Part shown: in pieces, positions 7,324 to 13,900 of the stretch
Numbering within the stretch: position 1 is the first letter of the stretch
Layout: each line of letters opens with the position of its first letter
NCBI GenBank assembly: GCA_963661545.1
Contig: CAVLCU010000066.1
Location: forward strand, 1-14,031
DNA: 14,031 nt
Origin: Scatomonas sp963661545
GTDB taxonomy: Bacteria; Bacillota; Clostridia; Lachnospirales; Lachnospiraceae
Direction of reading: 5' to 3'
Position numbers and translations under genes: made by a program
The notes under the pieces: generated by a model
Told to the model about the DNA's origin: nothing
The model's input: the letters and a program-made list of their open reading frames with translations, nothing else
Database searches by the model: none

Positions 7324-8622
7324 TTACAGGATGCCCAGCTTCTCTGCCTCAAACTTCAATTCATCCCTAAAATTGGGATGGGCAATCCCGATCAGGGCCA
7401 GGGCTCTCTGCCTCTCTGTCTTATATTTCAGATCAGCTATCCCATACTCCGTAATGACATATTGAATATCATAGCGGGAGACGGTGGTTATATTGCCCGA
7501 GGCAAAGTAAGGAATGATCTTGGACACCGTATCATTCTTGGCGGTAGAGTTCAAAGCCAGAATAGACTTGCCCCCCTTTGACAGCTGAGCTCCCCGCACA
7601 TGATCCAGCTGACCGCCGATGCCGCTATATTCCTTGCCGCCGATACTCTCGGAATTGGCCTGACCCTTCAGATCCACCTCCAGGCAGGCATTGATGGAGA
7701 CCTGCTTGTAATTCTGGCCCACCACATAGGGATCATTGACATAATCCACCGGATATACGGCAAACATGGGATTATGGTCAATATAACGATAGAATTGATC
7801 CGAGCCCGCCGCCTGGGCTCCGATGCAGACCCCCGGATGCAAGGTTTTCTTGCTATTATTGATGACACCAGCCTTCACCAGATCCATCATAGCCTCTGTC
7901 AGGGTCTCTGAATGGACTCCCAGATCATGCTTATCCATAAGATTTCTGGCGATGGCATCCGGCAAAGCACCGATTCCCAGCTGAATCGTCGAACCATCCT
8001 CGATTAGTTCCGCCACATAATCTGCTATTTTCTGGGTTTTGGCATCCACCTGCATGCCTCCGATGGTATAGAGGTCTGTGGCAGCAGGCACAATATAGTC
8101 TATGTCATCCAGGGAAATCTTCTTGCCCCCGCAATAGGGCATATTGGGATTCACATGGGCAATGACCTTGGCTGCTGTTCGAGCCGCAGGCTCTGAGAAA
8201 CAGCAGGAAATGCCAAAGCTGCACATGCCCTCCTGGTCCGGCTCCGATACCTGAATAAAGGCCCAGTGGGGATTCAAATCCGGATTCACCCGGAACATTT
8301 CCGGCCATTCGTGGAAATTCGTCCCCCCTATGTAATCCATCCTCTTTTCCCGATATACCGGTCTTGATTTGGCTCCCAGAAACAGGGCGGTATGGTGAAA
8401 ATGTCCCTCCCACTCCGGCTCCAGGTAGCTGTTGGGGCCTGGGCTCATGCCATGGATGATCTCCACATCTTGCAGTTCCTTGCCCCTGGCCATCAATGCC
8501 TCTGTTAGTATGGGAGATTCCCCCAGCCAATCGCTGAAAATAATCTTATCATGGGACTTCACATGCCCTACCGCTTCCGGGGCTGTGCATATCTTGTCCT
8601 TGTATTTGACACGCCAATCCAT
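7324..8622 (-). CDS. Acyl-CoA:carboxylate CoA-transferase (acetyl-CoA hydrolase/transferase family)
   Basis: Intact second class I CoA-transferase (432 aa), clearly diverged from the one at 154-1395. It keeps GIGALPDAI at about 216-224, the catalytic glutamate E239 in LGVHSET, the GIGGQLDHVRGA motif, and the C-terminal block ERQRALALIGIAHPNFRDEL that the other copy has lost. The family includes 4-hydroxybutyrate, succinate and butyrate CoA-transferases, and the exact acid is not evident. It lacks the WNSWH..GIERK segment of the butyryl-CoA:acetate type, so a different substrate is likely. The start is ATG with GGGAGG eight bases upstream. It follows the SDR gene after 20 bp. A role in loading incoming acid with CoA from the product is the natural guess. 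Confidence 0.92.
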   Translation of the reverse strand: MDWRVKYKDKICTAPEAVGHVKSHDKIIFSDWLGESPILTEALMARGKELQDVEIIHGMSPGPNSYLEPEWEGHFHHTALFLGAKSRPVYREKRMDYIGGTNFHEWPEMFRVNPDLNPHWAFIQVSEPDQEGMCSFGISCCFSEPAARTAAKVIAHVNPNMPYCGGKKISLDDIDYIVPAATDLYTIGGMQVDAKTQKIADYVAELIEDGSTIQLGIGALPDAIARNLMDKHDLGVHSETLTEAMMDLVKAGVINNSKKTLHPGVCIGAQAAGSDQFYRYIDHNPMFAVYPVDYVNDPYVVGQNYKQVSINACLEVDLKGQANSESIGGKEYSGIGGQLDHVRGAQLSKGGKSILALNSTAKNDTVSKIIPYFASGNITTVSRYDIQYVITEYGIADLKYKTERQRALALIGIAHPNFRDELKFEAEKLGIL

Positions 8623-8642
8623 CTGGCCTTCCTCCCTCTGAT

Positions 8643-9392
8643 TTAGAACAGGGTAAAACCGCCATCCTCGATAAGGGTTGTCCCTGTGATATAGGAAGCA
8701 TCATCACTTCCCAGATATAAGGCTGCAGAGGCTGCCTCCTCCGGCTCCCCGAATCGACCCATGGGTATATTGCTCAGGAACTTGGCACATCTTTCCTTGT
8801 TAAAACGAGTCCCCTCTGTGATCCGGGTAATATGGGTTCCGGGCCCCACCGCATTCACCCGAATCCCGTAAGGAGCCATCTCCAGGGCGGCATACTTGGT
8901 AAATTGGGTAACGGCGCCCTTGCTGGCACTGTAGGCTCCCGTATTGGAGGAGACCGTTTGAGAAGCGATGGAGCTTACATTGACTACAGCCCCCTTGATG
9001 CCCTGATCCACCATGACTTTCAGGACTGCCTGATTGACATAGAAGGTTCCGTTGATGTTGACATCCATCACTGCCTTCCAGTCCTCCTCCGTGGTATCAA
9101 AGAGGCTTTTTCTTCCAATCACGCCTGCGTTGCTGAACAAGACATCGATGCGGCCAAAATGCCGGATAACCCGAGCTACCGCCTTATCCACCATGGCCTT
9201 GGAGGTCACATCGCAGTGGATGGGATAGATATCCTTTTCCTGCCCCTCAAAGACCTCCTTCAGGGTGTCCTTCTCTATATCCAAGGCTGCAACCTTGGCT
9301 CCCTCCTCCACCAGCCGCCTGGTGATACACAGGCCAATGCCATTGGCTGCCCCGGTTACCAGGGCAATCTTATTCTCGTATCTTCTCTGCAC
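8643..9392 (-). CDS. Short-chain dehydrogenase/reductase (SDR)
   Basis: NAD(P)-dependent classical SDR of about 249 aa, probably interconverting a 3-hydroxyacyl-CoA and a 3-oxoacyl-CoA in this setting. Visible are the nucleotide-binding TGAANGIG at about 13-20, NAG at 88-90, and the catalytic Ser141, Tyr154 and Lys158 in VSS...YSASK. An aspartate follows the second strand (AALDIEK), which favours NAD over NADP. I chose the GTG at 9390-9392 because AAGGAGG lies eight bases before it and the protein then starts MQRRYENKIALVTG, a normal SDR N-terminus. An in-frame ATG at 9419 would add nine residues and overlap the upstream gene. The spacing from the MaoC-like stop is 13 bp. Confidence 0.9.
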   Translation of the reverse strand: MQRRYENKIALVTGAANGIGLCITRRLVEEGAKVAALDIEKDTLKEVFEGQEKDIYPIHCDVTSKAMVDKAVARVIRHFGRIDVLFSNAGVIGRKSLFDTTEEDWKAVMDVNINGTFYVNQAVLKVMVDQGIKGAVVNVSSIASQTVSSNTGAYSASKGAVTQFTKYAALEMAPYGIRVNAVGPGTHITRITEGTRFNKERCAKFLSNIPMGRFGEPEEAASAALYLGSDDASYITGTTLIEDGGFTLF

Positions 9393-9405
9393 CTTTTCCG
9401 CCTCC

Positions 9406-9876
9406 TTACTCCTTTGCATCCTCCGGTGCTTCCCAGTACATCATGGTCTCCATGCTGCCGATCTGGCAGACGGTACCCTCCTGGTTGATGATAGAGTATT
9501 GAATATTCAGAATTCCCCGATCCGGCTTGGACTTGGAACGTTTTACCTCAATGACCTCCACCTCACAATGGATGGTATCGCCAATCTTAATGGCCCCCAC
9601 GAATTTCCACTGGGTATTGAGAGCAGCAATCGCAGAACCATCCACCAGGCCCAGCCGTCCCCACAGTCCGGTGGCAATGCCTGCTCCCAGAAGGCCATGG
9701 GCGATCCGACTCCGGAAGGGCAGACTCTCCGCATAGGTTCTGTCTGTATGGATGGGATTATTATCTCCCGTGATTCCTGCAAACAGAACTACATCCGTCT
9801 CTGTCACTGTTCTGGAAAGTGTCTGAAACTTATCCCCTACATGAAATTCACTCAAGTACAAAAAAGTACGCCTCAT
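9406..9876 (-). CDS. MaoC-like (R)-specific enoyl-CoA hydratase/dehydratase
   Basis: Single hot-dog-domain hydratase of 156 aa. The hydratase-2 motif is clear: GDNNPIHTD at about 37-45 with the catalytic pair Asp38 and His43, then RIAHGLLGAGI. Members add or remove water at a 2-enoyl-CoA, usually giving the (R)-3-hydroxyacyl-CoA. With the adjacent SDR it would form a hydratase plus 3-hydroxyacyl dehydrogenase pair, replacing crotonase and Hbd of the classical pathway. The start is ATG with GGAGGAAGG upstream, 17 bp after the dehydrogenase stop, and the gene sits in tight operon spacing on both sides. The substrate is unknown. Confidence 0.9.
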   Translation of the reverse strand: MRRTFLYLSEFHVGDKFQTLSRTVTETDVVLFAGITGDNNPIHTDRTYAESLPFRSRIAHGLLGAGIATGLWGRLGLVDGSAIAALNTQWKFVGAIKIGDTIHCEVEVIEVKRSKSKPDRGILNIQYSIINQEGTVCQIGSMETMMYWEAPEDAKE

Positions 9877-9893
9877 AGCCTTCCTCCCTCCTT

Positions 9894-11048
9894 TTATTCA
9901 TATTCCTTCAGCACATGTCTTCCGATGACCATGCGGCAGATCTCAGAGGTTCCCTCGCCGATGGTCAGCAGCTTGGCATCCCGGTAGAAGCGCTCAATCT
10001 CGTAATCATTGCACAGACCATAGCCTCCCAGTACCTGAAGACCCATATCACAGACTCTCACGCACATCTCAGAACAATAGAGCTTGGTCATGGTTGCTTC
10101 CTTACTGAAGGGAAGCTTATTATCGCTCATACGAGCGGCGTTATAGAGCATGGCTCTTCCCACTTCGATCTCCGTGGCCATCTCAGCCAACTTGAAGGCA
10201 ATGGCCTGATTCTCACAGATGGGCTTTCCGAAGGTAACTCTTTCCTTGGAATACTTCACAGCACGCTCCAGGACACCCTGAGCCATACCTACTGCCACAG
10301 CTGCGATGGCGATTCGTCCGTCATCCACACACTGCATGAAGAGGGGGAAGCCGCGATTCAGTTCCCCTACCAGATTCTCCTTAGGGATGCGTACATCATC
10401 AAAGGACAGGGGGCAGGAATAGGAGCTTCTGTTACTCATCTTCTCCTCCGGCTTGCCGATATCCAATCCCTTAGTTCCCGCCGGTACAATGAAAATAGAG
10501 ATTCCCCGGCTTCCCTTGGCTTGCGTATCTGTCTTGGCAGCTACCAGGAAGGTGGAAGCATAGGTACTATTGGTGATAAAGGCCTTGGAACCGTTGATAA
10601 CCCACTCGTCCCCATCCAGTACTGCAGTGGTTCGAATCTGGCCTGCGTCCGATCCGGACTGGGGCTCCGTCAGGGCAAAGGCACAAAGAGCCTTGCCGGA
10701 AGCAGCGGGAACCAGGTATTTCTGCTTCTGCTCTTCTGTTCCTGCAATCAAAAGAGGCATACTTCCCAGAGAGGTATGGGCATCAATGATAGATGCCAAA
10801 GAGGAAGAATGTCTGGCCAGCTGCTCCATCACCAGCACATCACTGAGATGATCCAGGCCGGCTCCGCCGTACTCCTCCGGAACACATACACCCAGGAAGC
10901 CCATCTCCCCACACTGCTTTACCTCCTCCATGGGAAATTCATGCTTCTGATCCAGCTCCGTTACCGATGCAGCTACCACATTGTCTGCAAACTTCTTCGC
11001 CAGATCCTGAATCATCTCCTGCTCTTCCGTCAAAAAATATTTGTTCAT
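9894..11048 (-). CDS. Acyl-CoA dehydrogenase, second and divergent paralogue
   Basis: FAD-dependent acyl-CoA dehydrogenase of 384 aa and first gene of the long operon. It has AFALTEPQSGSDAGQ, WVINGSKAFITNS, DGRIAIAAVAVGMAQG, and the C-terminal GGYGLCNDYEIERFYRDAK with catalytic E365 in IGEGTSEICR. It is well separated from the Bcd-like enzyme at 2621-3763, so the two probably act on different substrates, or one is the dedicated reductase. There is no Etf gene next to it, and it presumably uses the EtfAB encoded 5-7 kb further along the operon. The start is ATG with AAGGAGG five bases upstream. It lies about 70 nt behind a predicted transcription start. Confidence 0.93.
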   Translation of the reverse strand: MNKYFLTEEQEMIQDLAKKFADNVVAASVTELDQKHEFPMEEVKQCGEMGFLGVCVPEEYGGAGLDHLSDVLVMEQLARHSSSLASIIDAHTSLGSMPLLIAGTEEQKQKYLVPAASGKALCAFALTEPQSGSDAGQIRTTAVLDGDEWVINGSKAFITNSTYASTFLVAAKTDTQAKGSRGISIFIVPAGTKGLDIGKPEEKMSNRSSYSCPLSFDDVRIPKENLVGELNRGFPLFMQCVDDGRIAIAAVAVGMAQGVLERAVKYSKERVTFGKPICENQAIAFKLAEMATEIEVGRAMLYNAARMSDNKLPFSKEATMTKLYCSEMCVRVCDMGLQVLGGYGLCNDYEIERFYRDAKLLTIGEGTSEICRMVIGRHVLKEYE

Positions 11049-11124
11049 AATGACCTCCTTTTTCTATACCTTTTCTAATTGGCAACCCAGAAGCTTTTTT
11101 CCTTGCTCCTTGCTTCTTGTCTCA

Positions 11125-11153
11125 ATTATAGCTGAATCAAAACCGTCGGTCAT
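11125..11153 (-). promoter_or_regulatory. Predicted promoter of the ten-gene CoA-ester operon
   Basis: On the minus strand a perfect TATAAT -10 (11125-11130) lies 17 bp from a weak -35 ATGACC (11148-11153, 4/6 to TTGACA). The inferred start near 11118 leaves a leader of about 70 nt before the dehydrogenase ATG. The weak -35 suggests a need for an activator. Confidence 0.6.
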
Positions 11154-11181
11154 TGTCCTAAGAGGCCAAATTGACCGACGG
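11143..11181 (-). promoter_or_regulatory. Dyad ccgtcggtca/tgaccgacgg over the -35: operator or upstream terminator
   Basis: Perfect 10-bp inverted arms at 11143-11152 and 11172-11181 are separated by 19 bp. One arm covers the -35 of the operon promoter and the other lies upstream of it, the geometry of an operator. The same DNA could fold in the transporter mRNA as a stem followed by only four U residues, a mediocre terminator. Part of it (11145-11160) recurs at the transporter promoter, which favours the operator reading. Confidence 0.55.
11145..11160 (-). promoter_or_regulatory. Shared 16-bp regulatory motif, operon copy
   Basis: Plus-strand reading gtcggtcattgtccta is the counterpart of the motif at 12558-12573. 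It overlaps one arm of the larger dyad and the -35 of the operon promoter. Confidence 0.55.
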
Positions 11182-11208
11182 CTTTTCACTAAATGGGGAA
11201 TGGATGAT

Positions 11209-12465
11209 TTATCGGCGGACGAAGAACATACTCACTGCACTGATCGCTGCCAGGACTGCGCAGACATAGAGGCAGATATAGTAGTTACCCACTGCAGAAG
11301 CCAAAGCCGTCAGGATGAAACCTATGGTAAATCCGCCGGTATTGCCGAATACATTCATGATACCGGACACCTCTGTGGCGATGCTGGGATGCCCCAGCTC
11401 TGCCGGAATAGCCCAGTAGGGTCCCACGCACATGGCTGACATCATATAAGCCAGGATCATGGCCACCATCAAAGGGGTTCCATTGGAAAAAGAGACAATC
11501 AAGAGCATGACGGTAATCAGAATATTGCCAAGAGCCACCGTCTGCCACCGTGTCCCCTTAAAAACCCGGTCAGAGATAATCCCACCCAAAGGAGAACCAA
11601 AGATGGTCACGAAGAAGGTGATACTGGCTACCCCATTGGCCAGCATGGGGTCCAGCCCCTTATCCTGTACCAAAAGGCCGTTGACAAAGGCCGGAAAGCC
11701 ATAACTCATACAGCCGCTGGTAAAGGCGGCAAAGGCGGCAAACCAGAACATTTTGGTTCTGCGCAGCTCCCCCATGGTCTTGGGCAGGGAATCCACATCT
11801 GTCTTGGCCTGATTCACAGAAGTTTCCGCGGGGAGCAGCTCCGCCACGGAGGCTGCTCCCGGATAGACATCCTCTACCTGCTTGGCCACCAGGAAATAGA
11901 TGACACAGATGACAGCAGCCGGAACAGCCGTCAGAAGGCAGGCTCCCATCTGCCAGCTCATGCCTGCCTGAATCATTCTGGGGGCAAAGAAGGTGGCAAT
12001 AGAGAAACCCACTCCCAGAATACCCAGGAGGATTCCCGTGGCCAGCCCTCTTTGACGAATGGGGAACCACAGGGTCGTGGAAGAAATCATGGAACTGCAG
12101 ATGATACCTCCGCACAGACCCTCCAGGATACAGCAGACCAGGTAGCCTGCAAAGGAATGCGCTAAAACAGGAATCAGAAGAGCTCCCGCAATATTGACGA
12201 GAATTCCCAAACAGACACACTTTTTCAATCCTACTTCGGCCGCCACCTTAGCTCCCAGGGTGCCTGTCAAAGCAAACAGACACATAATGGCGGTGTTGAA
12301 AAGAGCCGTCCTGGTGGCTGTCAGACCCAGATCCTCCATGATATAGGAGCTGAAAGCCACAGGCACCTGGACAGTCAGAAAGAATTGCCCATAAGCCAGC
12401 ACATTGAGGATCAGCATCACCCAGCGAAAGGACGGAGCTTTTGTCAGCATAGTTTTTTCCTTCAT
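11209..12465 (-). CDS. Major facilitator superfamily transporter
   Basis: Integral membrane carrier of 418 aa with about 12 hydrophobic segments in two halves. They are joined by a charged loop containing KQVEDVYPGAASVAELLPAE and a second half-loop. GGIISDRVFKG is the MFS motif after TM8, and LGAKVAAEVGLKK plays the same role after TM2. The general look (Q-rich first helix, AFSSYIMEDLGLT) is that of oxalate/formate-antiporter or monocarboxylate-type carriers, which would suit a carboxylic acid substrate, but specificity is inferred. I chose ATG 12463-12465 because GGGAGG lies seven bases upstream and the leading MKEKTMLTKAPSFRW precedes TM1. The in-frame ATG at 12522 falls almost at the predicted transcription start. 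The gene is transcribed from its own promoter and shares a putative regulatory site with the following operon. Confidence 0.88.
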   Translation of the reverse strand: MKEKTMLTKAPSFRWVMLILNVLAYGQFFLTVQVPVAFSSYIMEDLGLTATRTALFNTAIMCLFALTGTLGAKVAAEVGLKKCVCLGILVNIAGALLIPVLAHSFAGYLVCCILEGLCGGIICSSMISSTTLWFPIRQRGLATGILLGILGVGFSIATFFAPRMIQAGMSWQMGACLLTAVPAAVICVIYFLVAKQVEDVYPGAASVAELLPAETSVNQAKTDVDSLPKTMGELRRTKMFWFAAFAAFTSGCMSYGFPAFVNGLLVQDKGLDPMLANGVASITFFVTIFGSPLGGIISDRVFKGTRWQTVALGNILITVMLLIVSFSNGTPLMVAMILAYMMSAMCVGPYWAIPAELGHPSIATEVSGIMNVFGNTGGFTIGFILTALASAVGNYYICLYVCAVLAAISAVSMFFVRR

Positions 12466-12537
12466 TTTGTTACCTCCCTTAACATCATTTCTTACACCCT
12501 GATTTTCCCTTACATTCCCCATCGACTTGTTGCTTTC

Positions 12538-12566
12538 AGTATATCAAATCCCCTCATGACGGTCTT
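12538..12566 (-). promoter_or_regulatory. Predicted promoter of the MFS transporter gene
   Basis: Minus-strand -10 TATACT (12538-12543) and weak -35 AAGACC (12561-12566, 3/6) are separated by exactly 17 bp. The predicted start near 12531 gives a leader of about 65 nt. The weak -35 again coincides with a motif shared with the operon promoter. Confidence 0.55.
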
Positions 12567-12573
12567 TGTCCTT
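12558..12573 (-). promoter_or_regulatory. Shared 16-bp regulatory motif, transporter copy
   Basis: Plus-strand reading gacggtctttgtcctt matches gtcggtcattgtccta at 11145-11160 in 13 of 16 positions. Both lie in identical register over the -35 boxes. Weaker similarity continues upstream of each promoter, including a TTG(T/G)C-N7-GACAA arrangement. This suggests a common transcription factor. No regulator gene is in the window. Confidence 0.55.
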
Positions 12574-12601
12574 TGTTGACAAAATCGCCCCCCTCTTTTC
12601 T

Positions 12602-12641
12602 CAAAAAAAGAAAAAAGAGCCAGATTCTCATCTCTGACTCT
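12602..12641 (-). terminator. Intrinsic terminator upstream of the transporter promoter
   Basis: On the minus strand a 9-bp stem (AGAGTCAGA/TCTGGCTCT, one G-U pair, arms at 12633-12641 and 12616-12624) is followed by T6CT7 (complement of 12602-12615). It is a strong rho-independent signal that insulates the transporter promoter from upstream transcription. Confidence 0.8.
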
Positions 12642-12664
12642 TCTCTTCTCTCATGATAATATAC

Positions 12665-12735
12665 AAAAAAAGAAGCTGTCCCACAGGAAGATTGGTTACA
12701 GTGTCAAAAACCCTTCTTCTTATGAAACAGCTTCT
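12665..12735 (-). terminator. Terminator of the lipoprotein gene
   Basis: Arms agaagctgt (12671-12679) and acagcttct (12727-12735) form a perfect 9-bp stem. Inner pairings (GAAGGGTT with AACC..CTTC) can extend it. On the minus strand it is followed by a T7 run. It lies 37 bp after the lipoprotein stop, and a further small hairpin (ccgtcc/ggacgg) sits in between. Confidence 0.75.
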
Positions 12736-12771
12736 GATCCGTCCACACGCTGGCTGGGACGGTCCTTCTGC

Positions 12772-13320
12772 TTAGTTGGCCGCAATGCTGGCCAGAATTG
12801 CCTGTACCTCTACATCATTAGGTCCGATGGCCTTCTTATCATCACTGCCCGGCTCGATGGTAACCTGAACCGACAGGGGTGACTCTGTCCACAAAATATA
12901 AGAGGGGGAAATCCCGCCGGTGGACTTAAAACCGGTCCACTCGTAATCTCCGGTCGTAAAGGTCTCTACATCCTCTGTCTCGGTATAAGCCTCTCTGGTA
13001 TCCTCCATGGTCTTGGCCATGCTTCCTGCATCATCCGGATAGTAGGTAATCTGTACCAGAGGATAAGCCAGAGCAGTTTCCTCGCTGTCTGCCCCCTTGG
13101 CCACAATAATGACATTGGGATCCGTCTCATCGGTCTCGCTATACCAGAGTGTGCTTCCGGTCGCCACCCAACCCTCCGGGCAAAGTGCCGAAATATTCTC
13201 TGCGGAATAGGTCTCTCCCTTCACATCGGCCGGATCGGAAGCTCCCTTCTTGCCACCTCCACAAGCCGTAAGGCTGATGGCTGTCGTCAAAGCCAACAGT
13301 GCCATTGCAAATTTTTTCAT
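12772..13320 (-). CDS. Small secreted lipoprotein of unknown function
   Basis: Predicted membrane-anchored lipoprotein of 182 aa. The signal peptide MKKFAMALLALTTAISLTAC ends in the lipobox LTAC, with Cys20 as the lipidated residue, followed by a GGGKKG linker. The mature part starts YSAENISALCPEGWVATGS and ends EVQAILASIAAN. A W-containing N-terminal strand, a Gly-Tyr/Glu-Trp strand in the middle and a final ILxSI helix loosely recall PsbP/DUF1795-like folds. That is only a resemblance and no function is assigned. The start is ATG with AAGGA five bases upstream. The frame stays open further upstream to 13488, but those codons precede the signal peptide and look non-coding. It stands alone between the tRNA cluster and the transporter and is closed by its own terminators. 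Confidence 0.8.
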   Translation of the reverse strand: MKKFAMALLALTTAISLTACGGGKKGASDPADVKGETYSAENISALCPEGWVATGSTLWYSETDETDPNVIIVAKGADSEETALAYPLVQITYYPDDAGSMAKTMEDTREAYTETEDVETFTTGDYEWTGFKSTGGISPSYILWTESPLSVQVTIEPGSDDKKAIGPNDVEVQAILASIAAN

Positions 13321-13625
13321 AATATTCCTTCCCCTTTCTATCGGTACGGTCCCATGACACCCAAAGGCGGCACCCCGGCAAAGCAATATGGGCATGTTTG
13401 CACTTCCTGTTCTTGCAGCTGCCACCTCAGTGCAAAGGCTCTCCTTAGTTGATTCCATTATCTCACCTCTTTTGCCCCTGCGCATCACCTGAAAGGATTA
13501 CTTTGAAAGCCCCGGACGGCGGATGCACAGATGGGCAAGCTTGCGACGCAAAGCTAGTCCCGTGAGGGGCTTGCACAGCTGCGCAGACATGGGAGAGCAA
13601 GCCCAATTGAGGAAAGATGCAGGGA
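13321..13625. other. Structured intergenic region upstream of the lipoprotein
   Basis: About 300 bp without a convincing gene but rich in symmetry. Perfect 8-bp inverted arms tttgcact/agtgcaaa lie at 13397-13404 and 13429-13436. A second perfect pair gggcttgc/gcaagccc lies at 13567-13574 and 13597-13604. The palindrome gcaagcttgc is at 13535-13544 and overlaps a hairpin gcttgcg/cgcaaagc. The 5-bp arms cccat/atggg are at 13351-13355 and 13388-13392. This could be a structured mRNA leader, a small RNA or a dispersed intergenic repeat. No clear promoter was found. Confidence 0.5.
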
Positions 13626-13629
13626 AACG

Positions 13630-13658
13630 AAAAAAAGCCCTTTTATCAAGGACTTTTT
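13630..13658 (-). terminator. Intrinsic terminator of the tRNA cluster
   Basis: Arms agccctt (13636-13642) and aaggact (13648-13654), with one G-U pair, are followed on the minus strand by seven T residues (13630-13636). It lies just after tRNA-Cys. A T-run on the plus side makes it potentially bidirectional. Confidence 0.85.
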
Positions 13659-13662
13659 TGAG

Positions 13663-13734
13663 AGGCGTCGACCGGATTTGAACCGGTGGATACTGGTGTT
13701 GCAGACCATTGCCTTACCACTTGGCTACGACGCC
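13663..13734 (-). tRNA. tRNA-Cys (GCA)
   Basis: Cloverleaf with acceptor GGCGTCG paired to CGACGCC, D-arm GCC..AGTGGT..GGC, anticodon loop CTGCAAC (anticodon GCA), T-arm ACCGG-TTCAAAT-CCGGT and discriminator T. CCA is not encoded. It is last in the Asn-Glu-Cys cluster. Confidence 0.95.
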
Positions 13735-13745
13735 ATATATATAAC

Positions 13746-13817
13746 TGACTCCGACGGGAATCGAACCCGTGTTACCGCCGTGAAAGGGCGATGTCTTAAC
13801 CGCTTGACCACGGAGCC
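13746..13817 (-). tRNA. tRNA-Glu (TTC)
   Basis: Acceptor GGCTCCG pairs with CGGAGTC (one G-U). The anticodon loop is CTTTCAC on a CGCC/GGCG stem (anticodon TTC), and the T-arm is ACGGG-TTCGATT-CCCGT. The discriminator is A and no CCA is encoded. It is separated from tRNA-Cys by 11 bp. Confidence 0.95.
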
Positions 13818-13828
13818 ATATAAAAAAA

Positions 13829-13900
13829 CTCCCCGAGTTGGGCTCGAACCAACAACCCTTCGGTTAACAGCCGAATGCTCTACCATTGAGCTATCGAGGA
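13829..13900 (-). tRNA. tRNA-Asn (GTT)
   Basis: Acceptor TCCTCGA pairs with TCGGGGA. The anticodon loop CTGTTAA (anticodon GTT) sits on a TTCGG/CCGAA stem. The T-arm is GTTGG-TTCGAGC-CCAAC and the discriminator is G. CCA is not encoded. A seven-T run follows immediately, 11 bp before tRNA-Glu. Confidence 0.95.

Noticed and set aside
9393..9419. Upstream ATG for the SDR gene (nine extra residues)
   Set aside because: It overlaps the MaoC gene end. The GTG at 9390-9392 has an ideal AAGGAGG spacing and gives a normal SDR N-terminus.
1583..11048. Bile-acid-inducible (bai) or carnitine (cai) operon
   Set aside because: It lacks the diagnostic genes: no BaiCD/BaiH flavin enzymes or BaiE, and no CaiB-type class III CoA-transferase or CaiT carrier. 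Only generic CoA-ester enzymes are shared.
12466..12522. Longer N-terminus of the MFS transporter
   Set aside because: The upstream ATG lies only about ten bases from the predicted transcription start, and the GGGAGG site sits before the inner ATG.
13321..13488. In-frame N-terminal extension of the lipoprotein
   Set aside because: It would bury the signal peptide and lipobox. The ATG at 13318-13320 has its own ribosome binding site.
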